In this document: piece by piece, positions 11,158 to 23,330 of the stretch
How the letters are laid out: every line of letters starts with the position of its first letter
Numbering within the stretch: position 1 is the first letter of the stretch
NCBI RefSeq assembly: GCF_901001135.1
Contig: NC_042631.1
Location: forward strand, 49,730,019-49,794,018
Origin: Rhinatrema bivittatum
Lineage: Eukaryota; Chordata; Amphibia; Gymnophiona; Rhinatrematidae
DNA: 64,000 nt
Direction: 5' to 3'
Notes under the pieces: generated by a model
What the model was told of the DNA's origin: nothing
The model's database searches: none
What the model saw: the letters and a program-made list of their open reading frames with translations, nothing else
Position numbers and translations under genes: made by a program

Positions 11158-11757
11158 TACTAACAATTTTTAATCACCATCCATGACAGAAAACCCAGCT
11201 TATTGGGAGTAACTCTCCAACCATACACACCACAATAAACTCTAAGATCACAAACCAAAGGACTATTAACAGTGCCTGCAACGCAGCATACATATCTAAC
11301 ACAAACAAGAGAAGAAAGGTTCTCCATAACAGGCCCCATGTTGTGGAACTCTCTACCAGAGTCGCTACGTCGGATAACAGAAAGAACGAGCTTCAAATGT
11401 GAGCTCAAAACATGGCTCTTCAAAAACACATGCAACCTAACCTAAAACAAGATGCAGAAAATCCCATTAACCTAGATACTGTTAGATAAACGAGCGACAA
11501 TTATTGAGAGACATATAGTATATTAAGACAACTGTCTCATTGATATGTAAAAGAACTGCAAAGGAACTTATGTATCACAAATTACTATATCAACAATCTC
11601 TGATCCTGTATAGACCCATAATGTGAATGTTGCTTATGTAAAAATCTAGTTAACATTCTGATTTTGTGTTGACCCATAATGTGAATGTTGCTTTTGTAAA
11701 CTGTTGTGATCTTCTTTGGAAACAATGGTATATAAAACGCCTAAATAAATAAACCCT
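11158..11757 (+). mobile_element. L2-like LINE 3' fragment (ORF2 C-terminus and tail)
   Basis: The frame from about 11303 reads ERFSITGPMLWNSLPESLRR and LKTWLFKNTCNLT followed by a stop near 11445. This is the C-terminal signature of L2-clade ORF2 proteins (compare FSTAIPPLWNSIPSNLR at 52.26 kb). It is followed by about 300 bp of 3' UTR ending in a GTAAACTGTTGTGATC...GGTATATAAA block and AAATAAAT. The 5' part of the LINE is missing, the usual outcome of incomplete reverse transcription. Confidence 0.7.
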
Positions 11758-12655
11758 CAAAATGAACAATCTGTCTCTTCAGACAGTGGAGAAATCACAC
11801 AGATTGGACAAGCAGATGCAGTCCCACAAGGAAGAAGTAATTAAAAACTCACCAGTAGTAATGCACACCCTGAAACAGAGAGATTACAGCAATGGCTCTC
11901 AACCAGGTCCGCAGAAGCCATACAGCCAATTCGGGTTTTCAGGATATCCAAAATGTACTTGATAAGGAAAAAGAGGAAAAGGGGGATATGATAGGAATAT
12001 TCAACTATTTGATAAGCTCAATGAAGTTCAGAAAGGTGAAATCTGACATTGCAGGGAAGAAGGTTCAGAGGAAAACTACAAGATAGCATTTCTTTACTGA
12101 TATGGATGCTTGAAATTGCCATTTCCTCTGCTGGTGGCTAACAAAACCTTAAGAGAATTCCAGCATGCCTGGAACAGATACTGATGACAGTGATACAAGC
12201 AAGGTTAGGAGGATGCATGTTGCAAACAACCCACCCTTCACACTCTTAAGAGCAGAAGCAGGGGGAAAGGTGATTAAGAGGAAACAAGTTGTGGATAAAG
12301 GAAGCACAATGCAAGGACACTGCAGACCACAAAATAGTTAGGTAAGAACCAGAAGGCAAGAATGCCCCAAAAACTCACCAGGTCAATCCTGGCATGTTAC
12401 TGGTGCCACATATTGTCCAGCAAAGCCACAGGCTGCCAGATATTAGGGATGAAGTAGTTTGGTTGCCCTTCCCTTCCACCCTATCACCGGAATGCCTTTT
12501 ATTATTATGGCAGCCATGCTACTTTATTTCCTGATAATGTCATCTATGCTCATTTGAATTTCAACCTGAAAAAGCTAATTAAAAATGTATTAAGTTAATC
12601 CACATCAGCCAAAGTGGATTCTGTCCTCAAAAGCTCAAGCCTCAATAAACTGGTT
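11758..12655. other. No gene; contains a palindromic-MITE fragment
   Basis: No coding region is supported. At about 11890-11955 the text GGCTCTCAACCAGGTCCGC and CGGGTTTTCAGGATATCC matches the left arm of the palindromic element seen complete at 17141-17370, so half of such an element is probably present. The rest (11960-12655) shows nothing I can classify. Confidence 0.35.
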
Positions 12656-13690
12656 ACATAAGAACATAAGAAATGCCATACTGGGGTCCATCAAGCCCAG
12701 TATACTGTTTCCAACTGTGGTCAATCCAAGTGATAAGTACCTGGCAAGTACCCAAACATTAAACAGATCCCATGATACTAATGCCAGCAACAAGCAGTGG
12801 CTATTCCCTATTAATAGCTGTTTATGGACTTCTCCTCCAGGAGCTTATCCAAACCTTTTTTTAAACCCAGCTACACTAGCTGCCTTAACCACATCCTCTG
12901 GCAATGAATTCCAGAACTTAATTATGCATTGAGTTTTCTCCAATTTGTTTTAAATGTACTACTTGCTAACTTTATGGAGTGCCCCCTAGTCCTCGTATTA
13001 TCCAAAAGAGGAAATAACTGTTTCACATTTACCTGTTCAAGTCCTTTCATGATTCTGTAGACCTCTATCATATCCCCCACCCCCCAGCCCTCTTCTCCAA
13101 GCTGAATAGCCCTAACCTCTTTAGTCTTTCCTCATAGGGGAGCTGTTCCATTCCCTTTATCATTTTATTTACCCTTCTCTGTATTTTCTCCAGTGCAACT
13201 ATATCTTTTTTGAAATATGGGGATTGGAATTGCACACAGTATACAAGCTGTGGTCTAACCATGGAGTGATACAGAGGCATTATGACATCCTCTGTTTTAT
13301 TTGCCATTCCCTTACTAATAATTCCTACCATTGTTTGCTTTTTTGAACACCACAGCACACAGTCGATGATTTCAATGTAATATCAACTAAGATATCCAGA
13401 TCTTTTTCCTGGGTGGTAACTCCTAATATGGAACCTAACATCATGTAACTACAGCATGAATTATTTTTCCCTATATGCATCAACTTGCACTTGTCCACAT
13501 TATAATAGTTTTTATGATTTTTTCCAGCACTGAAGTCGGGCTCACCTGTCTATAGTTTCCTGGTTCAAGTCTGGAGCCCTTTTTATATATGAGGGTTAGA
13601 GTGGCCACCTTCCAGTCTTCAGGTACAAAGGATGATTTTAATGGTAGGTTACAAATTACTTGCTATAGGTCTGAAATTTTTTTTTAATGA
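12656..13690 (-). mobile_element. CR1 LINE 3' fragment, antisense, internally deleted
   Basis: On the minus strand this is the 3' end of the same CR1 family as copies A and B. The terminal CTTATG repeat is at 12656-12668, followed by the 3' UTR and then an RT C-terminal frame at 13358-13068 (MPLYHSMVRPQLVYC; KMIKGMEQLPYEERLKRLGL). Near 13500-13520 it jumps to sequence matching the start of the RT (VPEDW, about 13615), so the central RT with its catalytic motif is deleted. It is a pseudogene. Confidence 0.8.
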
Positions 13691-14720
13691 GTTCACACCC
13701 CTACCTATTGTCCTTCAACTGTTTCCTATTGCAGCTCGTCCTCTCAATAGTCTCATTCCCTCAGTCCCCACTCCCTGTTTAGCCACACCAGAATCCGAAG
13801 CAGAGAGAAGCAACCTGCAAGCAGCTACTGCAACACTGCTCGCCTTCTTATCCAAGGATTTCTAGCTATCATGGATGATTGTACTAGGAGTGGCGCAGAG
13901 CTCTCTTTCCTCCTTCCTCTCCAAGCATATGTAGCCAGCTGTGTACTCTTTCCCACTTGTGTCTTGTCACAATCCTCTGCCTCCTTCCCCTTCTGATTTC
14001 CCCTCACTCCAGTCCACAATTACCCTGTCCCTTAGCCTTCCTCCCAGTTTTACCTCTTATTCTGGGCTCCTTCTCCAACCCCTTTCTCTATATCAGGCTC
14101 CCTCCCTTTATCTATCTCTCCCCTTTCCACCTACCCATTTATCTCTCCCTCATTTCTATCTGTCAAACTCCTCCTTTTGATTCCTCCCTCTCACCTCTGC
14201 TATCAAACTTAAAAGCAGCCCCAGAACCAAAAGATCCTTGCCTCTATGTAAACAAATAGCAACCACTGCTGTCCACGGAGATGAAAAACAGAAAGTGAGC
14301 ACACACATATGCTCTGTGACCACCCCCCCCCCCCCCCCCCCAAGAAGCCTGCCATGGCTCCTGTTCATGAGTATTTCCAATTTAAAACAGAAATATTCAA
14401 AACATGGGGGGATGAGGAGAGGAAGACAGAGCACACACACTCAATTTTCTAATGCTTGAGCAGAGATGAAGAAAAGGCCAATCAGCTCTGCACCCCCATA
14501 ACCTGTCACTGGCTCTAACATTCTGTTGGAAGTCATGCTTAAACCATTCAAAACGTGCTCACTGGAGGAACAAAGGGAAATCAAGAATATGACAAATATT
14601 TAGTAATAAACTACAGGAGGGTTCCAATTTCTCTAGAAAAAGGAAACTCAAGGTCATGGGGTCATGATAAGAAATTGGATGAAGGGGAGCTCAGAAAAAA
14701 TCTGAGTAAATACTACTTTA
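13691..14720. other. No gene; pyrimidine-rich tract and (C)19
   Basis: From about 13930 to 14230 the plus strand is strongly C+T rich (runs of TCTCCC, CCTTC), giving spurious open frames. A run of 19 C follows at 14323-14341. Such tracts can form unusual DNA structures and are prone to length error. No gene, RNA or transposon is recognised. Confidence 0.5.
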
Positions 14721-14727
14721 CTTAAAA

Positions 14728-15455
14728 TTGTGTTTCCCAACCAGTGTCATGGAACACTGGTGTGCCTTCAGGCCTGATCAGGTGAGTCATGGGAAAGTCA
14801 CCATTACCTGATGCTCGTATCCAGACCAGCACTGGAGCTTTACTGTCAGCACCTCGCAGCAACAAGAGACACCAGCAGTGGCTCCTAAACATGAAGGACC
14901 TCCTGAAAGTATGTGTAATCATGTATCTCTCTCTTCTTAGCTCTGAAATGTGGTAATTAATGGGCAACATGCAGGGCCCTATTTTGTGTACAGCATATAT
15001 TACACTCACAATTTCCTCATCTTCTCCCTCCTGAACTGCATCATTTATGTCCTTCCATTCCCTATGTTATCCCCTGGCTGAGTGAGATAGGAAAAACAGA
15101 GTGAGTCACATCCAATTCTCAGTGTAAGTGTTGGGAGCAGCACAGTGGAGGGCTCTGACAGTCACCCAAGGCAGTCAAGGTAACTAACCAAGACAGCTGC
15201 CCTCACCACACTCCCTTCTCCATATATGTATACGGAGGGAGCTGATCCATTGTGATGTGTTCAGGTGTGTCTTTGTCCCCTCTCCCTGTTTTGAAATTTG
15301 TAAAAGAGACCAGTGGGCTATCCATACTTCCCTAGCTCTTTTGTTTGGCCATTAGAGTCTTCCCCTCTCCATGTCTGCACTGCCTGCCTGCTCTCTGGAG
15401 GCTGGTGTGCCACACATTTCTGTTAATATAGGTGTACCTTGGGCTTGAAAACATC
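14728..15455. mobile_element. Non-autonomous hAT-like DNA transposon remnant
   Basis: The left end GTGTTTCCCAACCAGTGTC, then ACACTGGTGTGCC, resembles hAT-type terminal inverted repeats of the CAGTGTTTCCCAACC kind. The right end at about 15400-15455 (GGTGTGCCACA, then GTGTACCTTGGGCTTGAAAA) resembles the opposite end of the same kind of element, with the final repeat eroded. There is no transposase frame, so this would be an internally deleted passenger. The call is from pattern memory only. Confidence 0.4.
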
Positions 15456-15540
15456 AAGAAACCTACTTAAAAGATAGTAGATGCCTGGAATGATCTACCA
15501 AGAGAGGTGGCAATAATCAAAAGTGACAGAATTTAAACAA

Positions 15541-16093
15541 GGTACATAAGAAATGCCATACTGGGTCAGACCAAAGGTCCATCAAGCCCAACATCCTGTT
15601 TCTGACAGAGGCCAATCTAGGTCACAAGTACCCAAGCAGGATCCCAAAGAACAGATCTTGCTTACAACCAGGGAGAAGTGGTAGCTTTCTCAAGTCTACA
15701 TATGGCTGATAATGGTTCATTGATTTTTATTCCAGAAACTTGTACAAATCTTCTTTTAAACCCAGCTACACTAACTACTGTAATCGCACCCCTTGGCAAC
15801 AAATTCCACAGTTTGTGGGTTCAATGAAAAAAATACTTTCACCCATTTATTTTAGATGCACTCTTAGGTTCATGAAGTGTCCCCTAGCCCTTGTATAATT
15901 TGAAAGGATAAATAACCATTCCCCATTTAATTATTTCACCCTACTCATGATTTTATAGACCTCTATCAAATCTTCTCTCAGCCATCTCTTCTCCAGGATG
16001 AAGAATCCTGTTTAGCCTTTCCTCATAAGGAAGCTCGTCCATCCCCTTTATCAATTTCTTCTCTGAACCTTTTCCAGCTCCACTATATTTGAA
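15541..16093 (-). mobile_element. CR1 LINE 3' fragment, antisense
   Basis: On the plus strand it begins with ACATAAGAAATGCCATACTG (the reverse of the CR1 3' end GCATTTTCTTATG). It continues through the 3' UTR to remnants of the RT C-terminus (KKLIKGMDELPYEERLNRI near 16025-16060). It is considerably diverged from copies A and B and severely 5'-truncated. No function is expected. Confidence 0.75.
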
Positions 16094-16589
16094 ACAGATA
16101 TATAGGAAAGTAGTAAGCACAAGGTTCAGAGGCAGGGCAAAAAGACATGTGGGAGAGAAGGGGGCATTTAAAACTTTGACCACTTAAAACTACTGAAAAT
16201 GGTTAACCCTTTAAATAAATATATGGAAGAGCCAGCTGTAGTAGGGGAGGTGGAGTTCACCCCCAATCAAGTTACATGCTGTCCCGGGGGGGGGAAGACC
16301 TGGAAATCAGCCAGCACCGACTTCATTGAGTCTGTGGCTTCAGCCAGTAAATATTAACATTAAACTAAATGGTAATATTTTACTTACCCTTTAAACAGTT
16401 AATATTTTACATCCCTAGCGGAAATCTATACAATCATTTATCCGGAATTGTAAAGGACCAGAGAGGAAAGACAACAGAACTGACTTGAATGAGGGATATC
16501 CTGCATACAGTCAGGCTCGTCGGACTGACAGCATAAAGATACCCTGACTTAGATTAATGTAGGCGGAAACCATAGGTCCTTATCTCCAG
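16094..16589. other. No gene recognised
   Basis: AT-rich sequence with a short G-run near 16287. It contains nothing I can support as a gene or named repeat. It borders the CpG-rich segment that starts near 16590. Confidence 0.4.
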
Positions 16590-17060
16590 TCATCTACTAT
16601 GATGGAGAGCTGGGCCGCAGAACCGATTCTGTTTAGGAGAGCGGCTCCCCGGCAGGAGGCCGCTCCTCGTACCACCACCGCCAGGCCGCAGATCAGAGCC
16701 CCGACCTCCCCCTTCCCCTCCGAGATGGAAGCAACGCTTCCACAGTCGCCCGGCCGCTGCAGACATCACCCGTGCCGGCAAAGCCTCTTACGTGTATGAC
16801 GGAGGCGCCGGAACGCGCAGCTCGCACTCTCACCCTGTCCGCGGATCCGGGCAGACTAGCGGTGAAACCGGAAGAGACCTAACGGAACCGGAAATGGCAT
16901 GCCTTGACGCTCCGTCCCGGAAGAGAGATAGAGAGCTGCCGAGCGAACGGAAGTTCTGAGCTGCTTCGTATGATGCTAGAGCTTGAACGAGGAGGGCGAT
17001 ATTCCAGTACAAACATTGGTCCCGACTTTCTAGGTTTGGAACCTGCCGGGACTGGGGCAT
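16590..17060. promoter_or_regulatory. CpG island, probable host promoter with ETS-type sites
   Basis: About 470 bp stand out from AT-rich surroundings as GC- and CpG-rich. Several ETS-factor core motifs occur close together: ACCGGAAG near 16867, ACCGGAAA near 16887, CCCGGAAG near 16916 and CGGAAG near 16949. Clustered ETS sites without an obvious TATA box are typical of housekeeping promoters, often bidirectional. Short ATG frames lead off on both strands (16893 and 16904 on plus; around 16766 on minus). None has a convincing splice donor or recognisable protein, so I do not call a coding exon. The direction of transcription is unknown. Confidence 0.5.
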
Positions 17061-17140
17061 CCGGAGTGGAGCTTTTCGGGCGCCTGATCATCATTGCAGC
17101 TGTGCCCCAGAGGATAATCTTTCCGAGGATAATTTTCAAA

Positions 17141-17370
17141 CAGTCCACATAGGCTAAGGCAATGTTCTGTAACCCTCTCCTGGAGTCTTATCTAAGCAGT
17201 CAGGTTTTCAGGATTGCCAAAATGAATATGCATGAGACACTTGCATACATTGGAAACCTAGTGTATGCAAATCTTTCATTCATATTTATTAAGGATATCC
17301 TGAAAATCTGATTGGCTATATGCCTCTCCATGAGAGGATTGGAGATCACTGCCTTAGCCTATACGGACTG
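17141..17370. mobile_element. Palindromic MITE (short DNA transposon) with terminal inverted repeats
   Basis: The ends are inverted repeats: CAGTCCACATAGGCTAAGGCA at the left (the last 13 bases, 17149-17161, match perfectly) against TGCCTTAGCCTAT at 17350-17362, with GGACTG continuing outward. Internally GTCAGGTTTTCAGGAT and GAATATGCATGAGAC on the left are mirrored by TATGCAAATCTTTC and GGATATCCTGAAAATCTGA on the right, so the whole element is an imperfect palindrome. No transposase is present. It abuts the CpG island. Confidence 0.65.
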
Positions 17371-19855
17371 TATGAAACTACCCACAGAGCAAATGCAAGA
17401 TGTTCCCTACAAGATTTAAATATAGAGAAAAACCTATATAGCAATTGTAACAGCTGCTGTTGTGAAAATGACCACTGCAGATGTACAGTCTTGCAACAGT
17501 AGGGGGTGGAAAATATTTTTGAAAAGTTAGATGCCAACCAAAATTCTTAGGAACTTACTTTTTTTTAATTTTGTTATCCCCCTAGCTCCTCCCAATGTTT
17601 TTTCCTCTCACTTTCTCATTTCTTCTACAGCCTAAAAGCTGCTCTAGACCCCAGAAACTACTGCTCCTCCCAGCCCATCTCCTGCTGACTCCTGGCCCCA
17701 GCAGACACTGCTGATTCCAGCGCCATTACAATTCCCTGGTGGCCATTGGTCCTACAAGCCCTGAGCAACATTTCCAGTAATTCCTTGTTTAAACAAAGAG
17801 GCAGGGTGTCCTATAAATGCCAAATAGAATAGGTGAGGGATTGCCGTGAGCTGTTGGCATAAGCACAGGGATCACTTAGTTTATTATTAACTTGCTATAT
17901 AGCCTTTTTCCCTAAAAACTTAAGCAATTTAATTCCCCTTGGCCTAAGGAGAAAGTAACTCCAAGCTATCTAAGAATCACCTCCCCAGCCAGCCAGGGTC
18001 CTTCCCCTTCAGTATTTGGGGGTATGTGTGCATGCCTAGATATACACACACAGGAATTGCATGTTACTACTGCATGAAAACTTTTTTAATGGATACATTC
18101 TTTCTACTTCACACATCAGAAAAAAAGATTTAGCCATGGTGATGACATCTGGCAGCACCAAACGAACTTGTCTCTCCAAGCTAGTAGAGCTTTTAGCTCT
18201 TCTAAGCATGTGCAAGAGTTCTCACACAGGCATTGCCCCAGAAGATTCAGTCTGTTTTTGTCCATGCTTCACACGGACACACATTCTGTCTCTCCTGATT
18301 ATTTTTCATTAAATGGATTTTCTAATCCTTGCCTTTTGGCTTTAAAAATAACTGATTTTGTTTGTTGCCTCAAAGCTTCTAGAACATGGCAGCAAGGAAA
18401 ATCATTAGCATCTTCACATCCTGTGTCTGTGGACAAATTATGTCCATAACAAATGGCCATGACTGATGCTACGTTTATCTCGCTCCGGATCAAAACCAGC
18501 CCTATTACACAGCTTGTGGCACAATGTCCCTATGCTCTTAGTAGACTTGAGAGGTGAAGATCGTGAGTCTCTGGCCACGAAGTGAGAGCACGCCTGCTTC
18601 CAGAAGTCACCACTCATCTAGTTCTTCTCAGAGACAATGCAGCAAGTCTTCGAGGCTTCTCACTTTGTTGACTTGAACTGGAAAACCCCAAATGCGTCGC
18701 ATCCTAAGCGCCCTCGCTTAATAGAACTGGTCAAACTGCCTACTAAGGCTAAGCACCAAGACTCCTTGATGTACTTGGTGCATTCTGTGCCAGTATCGTG
18801 TAAAAAGAAGAAAACCCTGATGCAGCATCAGTCAAAATGTGTGCCCTTAAAGGATGCAACAAAGAAAACAAAGCATGGCACTTCGGAAACCACGGCATGG
18901 GCCAGTGCAAGGGTATTAAGGACCCTAGGCGAACCTTCTGCCTTGTGCCACCCTCGCCCCTGCCCCAACCCCCCTCCACCTGGCCCAAACACAAAAGTAA
19001 AAATTATGCATTTATAATAATAGATTTTACATGAAAAAGGACATTCAAAGTATAATTTCCTGAGCTAAAAGTATCACAGCAATGCATGTAAATATAATAT
19101 ACATATTTTAGGTCAACCAGAAAAACCTGCTACTTGGAACCCATATGGTGTTAGACCTATTGTAATGCGTGTTAGGTATAGGCTTGGTACTCAAAGCGAT
19201 GAGTAAAGTGAATTACAATTACAATATAGTAAACCTCCAATACCAAAACACTTAAGTACCAGCGCTCAACTAGAAATAACCCTATCTATGAAAAAATAAT
19301 GCTGTAAATATTACACCAGGCCCTAAAGCACCAATACACCTCCTATTAGAACACAGAACAAGCCCAGCTACTATAGAACCCTACACAGAAACTACACACT
19401 AGCAGAATAGCTTAAGTTTGATAACATGTAGAACACAGTAAAAACCTCACCAAATATAGAATAAAGAGATCATAAGGTAAAAATAAAAAATTTGCAGACA
19501 AAAACTGAACTGGAAACCATGACACTAGATTCTGGATGCAGCACAACAATGGGAAAACAGAAACACTGCCATTCTTCATAAAATTTCAAACAAAATAAAG
19601 AAATATAAAACAATAATAGTAAAACCTACTAGTAAAAGGAATAATTCAAAATAGACAAATAGAATGACATCCAATAATTAAAAACTCATAAAAATAAAAT
19701 GTTCCAACTCAAAAACAAAAATTGAAAAACGTGTACACATCAAATTTTAACACCAAATGATTAAAACTAACAAGGATGTAAAATTAACCACTCACAACTT
19801 TTGATTTCCAGATGCCCTAAGATTGTCGTGGATTAGCTGATGGGGAGCAGGGATT
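17371..19855. other. No supported gene; possible sense DIRS-like gag remnant at 18160-18950
   Basis: Most of this stretch is AT-rich and featureless. Between about 18160 and 18950 a plus-strand run of Ser/His/Lys-rich short frames (one of 126 codons at 18637-19017) faintly resembles the low-complexity part of DIRS-type gag. No conserved motif anchors it and it could be chance. From 19030 to 19850 there is A-rich sequence with nothing recognisable. Confidence 0.25.
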
Positions 19856-19879
19856 GTTGCGCACAAACTTTCTCCTTTC

Positions 19880-20075
19880 TCTCATACACACACATAAATA
19901 TACACATTCGTTCTCTCTCACACACAAACACACACAGGCTCTCCCAGACATGCACACTCCACCAGACACACACACACACATTCTCTCTCGCTCACAGTCT
20001 CGCTACATCACATACACATGCCCTCTTTCACTCAGACAGCCCCCCTCTCACACAGACACACACACACATTGGTTC
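19880..20075. repeat. Imperfect (CA)n/(CT)n microsatellite
   Basis: Interspersed ACACACAC and TCTCTC runs give His/Thr/Ser-rich spurious frames on the plus strand. It is a simple-sequence repeat and not a gene. Confidence 0.85.
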
Positions 20076-20149
20076 TCTTGCCTCCACCAGCATCGAGGGA
20101 GCCTAACAAATCGACCCCCCCTCGAAATCGCCTGCAACCAGCAGCACAG

Positions 20150-20652
20150 GCCTCAGAAAGGCCTCCTTTCAGGAGCACCACCCATCTTGAAGCGAAGCCA
20201 GCACCTGACAAGCGAAGCCAGCCCCCTGACATCAGAGGAGGGGCCGGGTGAGTGGTGTTTAAATTTAAACTCACCCCAGGTGTCGCGCGCCAAAGGATCG
20301 CATCCAAAGGAGCAGGCCCCTTTGCGCGCCCCTTCGCGCAGCCCATTCATCGCAGCCCTCAAAGACACCCCTTTTCTAAACCTTGCCTTCTCCACCCGCT
20401 CCTCCCAAACACTAAATAAAAAAAAAAAAAACTGCATCACTAACAACTGCCTTTAAAAAGCAAGTTATACTCTCATATTGCTATCTCAATCAACTTTCAG
20501 TTCAAAATCTCAAAAAGATATGAAGATGAACAAGATATCATCTCCAAACAATCAACCTACATCCTCTAAGAAACATTCATCCTTGAAACCTCCACACAAA
20601 CTAAATCAACCAATAAACTACAAAAACAACACACATATCCAACTCTCAAACT
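20150..20652 (+). mobile_element. L2-like LINE 5' region fragment
   Basis: The segment 20270-20350 (GTCGCGCGCCAAAGGA, then GCGCCCCTTCGCGCAG) resembles 49235-49290 (GCCGCGCGCCGAAGGA, then CGCCCCTTCGTGCAG), which sits just before the ORF of the intact L2 element. This looks like a related LINE 5' UTR, followed by A-rich sequence that may be early ORF remnants. It is interrupted by CR1 copy A at 20653. Confidence 0.4.
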
Positions 20653-22078
20653 GAGCTAAAAAATTCTAACTTATCCCTATCAATTAAAAAGCAGAATAAA
20701 AATACAAACAAAAAACAAACTTTGAAATGTTTGTATGCTAATGCCAGAAGTCTAAGAAGTAAGATGGGAGAATTAGAATGTATAGCAGTAAATGATGACA
20801 TAGACTTAATTGGCATCTCAGAGACATGGTGAAAAGAGGATAACCAATGGGACAGTGCTATACCAGGGTACAAATTATATCGCAATGACAGAGAGGAGCA
20901 CTCGGGAGGAGGTGTGGCGCTTTATGTCCGGGATGGCATAGAGTCCAACAGGATAAGCATCCTGCATGAGACTAAATACAAAATTGAATCTTTATGGGTA
21001 GAAATCCCTTGTGTGTCAGGGAAGACTACAGTGATAGGGGTATACTACCGTCCACCTGGTCAAGATGGTGAGATGGACAGTGAAATGCTAAGAGAAATTA
21101 GGGAAGCTAACCAAATTGGTAGTGCAGTAATAATGGGAGACTTCAATTACCCCAATATAGACTGGGTAAATGTATCATCGGGTCACGCTAGAGAGATAAC
21201 GTTCCTGGATGGAATAAACGATAGCTTTATGGAGCAATTGGTTCAGGAAACCGACGAGAGAGGGAGGCAATTTTAGATCTAATTCTCAGTGGAGCACAGG
21301 ACTTGGTGAGAGAGGTAACGGTGGTGGGGCCGCTTGGCAATAGTGATCATAATATGATCAAATTTGATTTAATGACTGGAAAAGGAACAGTGTGCAAATC
21401 CAAGGCTCTCGTGCTAAACTTTCAAAAGGGAAACTTTGATAAAATGAGAAAAATTGTTAGAAAAAAACTGAAAGGAGCAGCTACAAAAGTAAAAAATGTC
21501 AAAGAGGCGTGGTCATTGTTAAAAAATACCATACTAGAAGCACAGTCCAGATGTATTCCATACATTAAGAAAGGTGGAAAGAAGGCAAAACGATTACCGG
21601 CATGGCTAAAAGGGGAGGTGAAAGAAGCTATTTTAGCCAAAAGATCTTCATTCAAAATTGGAAGAAGGATCCAACAGAAGAAAATAGGATAAAGCATAAA
21701 CATTGGCAAGTTAAATGTAAGACATTGATAAGACAGGCTAAGAGAGAATTTGAAAAGAAGTTGGCAGTAGAGGCAAAAACTCACAGTAAAAACTTTTTAA
21801 AATATATCCGGAGCAGAAAGCCTGTGAGGGAGTCAGTTGGACCGTTAGATGATCGAGGGGTTAAAGGGGCACTTAGAGAAGATAAGGCCATCGCGGAAAG
21901 ATTAAATGATTTCTTTGCTTCGGTGTTTACTGAAGAGGATGTTGGGGAGGTACCCGTAATGGAGAAGGTTTTCATGGGTAATGATTCAGATGGACTGAAT
22001 CAAATCACGGTGAACCTAGAAGATGTGGTAGGCCTGATTGACAAACTGAAGAGTAGTTCTGAAGGAACTAAAAAATGA
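20653..22078 (+). pseudogene. CR1 copy A ORF2: endonuclease and linker
   Basis: The endonuclease motifs are readable: ANARSLRSKMGELE, GISETW followed by a stop (the Trp-to-stop change), VIGVYYRPPGQ, MGDFNYPNIDW, then LGNSDHNMIKFDL after a frame change. The frame breaks at 20830 (stop), at 21250-21272 (two 1-base insertions) and near 21650-21660, then runs 21602-22078 through the linker (LNDFFASVFTEEDVG). It ends at the 35-base deletion. The break near 21655 is shared with copy B. Confidence 0.85.
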
Positions 22079-22226
22079 AATTTCAGACCTATTAGTAAAA
22101 ATTTGTAACTTATCATTAAAATCATCCATTGTACCTGAAGACTGGAGGATAGCAAATGTAACCCCAATATTTAAAAAGGGCTCCAGGTGTGATCCGGGAA
22201 ACTACAGACCGGTTAGCCTGACTTCA

Positions 22227-23330
22227 GTGCCAGGAAAAATTGTGGAAAGTGTTCTAAACATCAAAATCACAGAACATATAGAAAGACATGGTTTAATGGA
22301 ACAAAGTCAGCATGGCTTTACCCAGGGCAAGTCTTGCCTCACAAATCTGCTTCACTTTTTTGAAGGAGTTAATAAACATGTGGATAAAGGTGAACCGGTA
22401 GATATAGTATACTTGGATTTTCAGAAGGCGTTTGACAAAGTTCCTCATGAGAGGCTTCTAGGAAAAGTAAAAAGTCATGGGATAGGTGGCGATGTCCTTT
22501 CGTGGATTGCAAACTGGCTAAAAGATAGAAAACAGAGAGTAGGATTAAATGGGCAATTTTCTCAGTGGAAGGGAGTGGACAGTGGAGTGCCTCAGGGATC
22601 TGTATTGGGACCCTTACTGTTCAATATATTTATAAATGATCTGGAAAGAAATACGACGAGTGAGATAATCAAATTTGCAGATGACACAAAACTGTTCAGA
22701 GTAGTTAAATCACAAGCAGATTGTGATAAATTGCAGGAAGACCTTGTGAGACTGGAAAATTGGGCATCCAAATGGCAGATGAAATTTAATGTGGATAAGT
22801 GCAAGGTGATGCATATAGGGAAAAATAACCCATGCTATAATTACACAATGTTGGGTTCCATATTAGGTGCTACAACCCAAGAAAGAGATCTAGGTGTCAT
22901 AGTGGATAACACATTGAAATCGTCGGTGCAGTGTGCTGCGGCAGTTAAAAAAGCAAACAGAATGTTGGGAATTATTAGAAAAGGAATGGTGAATAAAACG
23001 GAAAATGTCATAATGCCTCTGTATCGCTCCATGGTGAGACCGCACCTTGAATACTGTGTACAATTCTGGTCGCCGCATCTCAAAAAAGATATAATTGCGA
23101 TAGAGAAGGTACAGAGAAGGGCTACCAAAATGATAAGGGGAATGGAACAACTCCCCTATGAGGAAAGACTAAAGAGGTTAGGACTTTTTAGCTTGGAGAA
23201 GAGACGACTGAGGGGGGATATGATAGAGGTGTTTAAAATCATGAGAGGTCTAGAACGGGTAGATGTGAATCGGTTATTTACTCTTTCGGATAGTAGAAAG
23301 ACTAGGGGGCACTCCATGAAGTTAGCATGA
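22227..23330 (+). pseudogene. CR1 copy A ORF2: reverse transcriptase
   Basis: After the deletion the frame is open for 367 codons and carries the RT core: YLDFQKAFDKVPHERLL, GVPQGSVLGPLLFNIFINDL, then FADDTKLF with the catalytic FADD, and the C-terminal segment MPLYRSMVRPHLEYC. It ends in TGA at 23328-23330, where copy B has TGG (KLAWGTFKTNRRKFF), so the last 40 or so residues are cut off. Upstream breaks mean no full protein is made. Confidence 0.88.

Noticed and set aside
13941..14259. Ser/Pro/Leu-rich ORFs of 79-100 codons
   Set aside because: Translation of a pyrimidine-rich tract; no other evidence of a gene.
19840..20456. His/Thr/Ser-rich ORFs up to 200 codons
   Set aside because: Products of the CA/CT microsatellite and the adjoining repeat; no domain.
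21640..21665. Programmed frameshift in CR1 ORF2
   Set aside because: No slippery heptamer or downstream structure recognised; a shared ancestral lesion is simpler. Kept as a question in the findings.
21422..21784. Phe/Ser-rich antisense ORF, with a near-identical one at 32585-32947
   Set aside because: Shadow of the CR1 ORF2 on the other strand. It recurs only because the two CR1 copies are near-identical.
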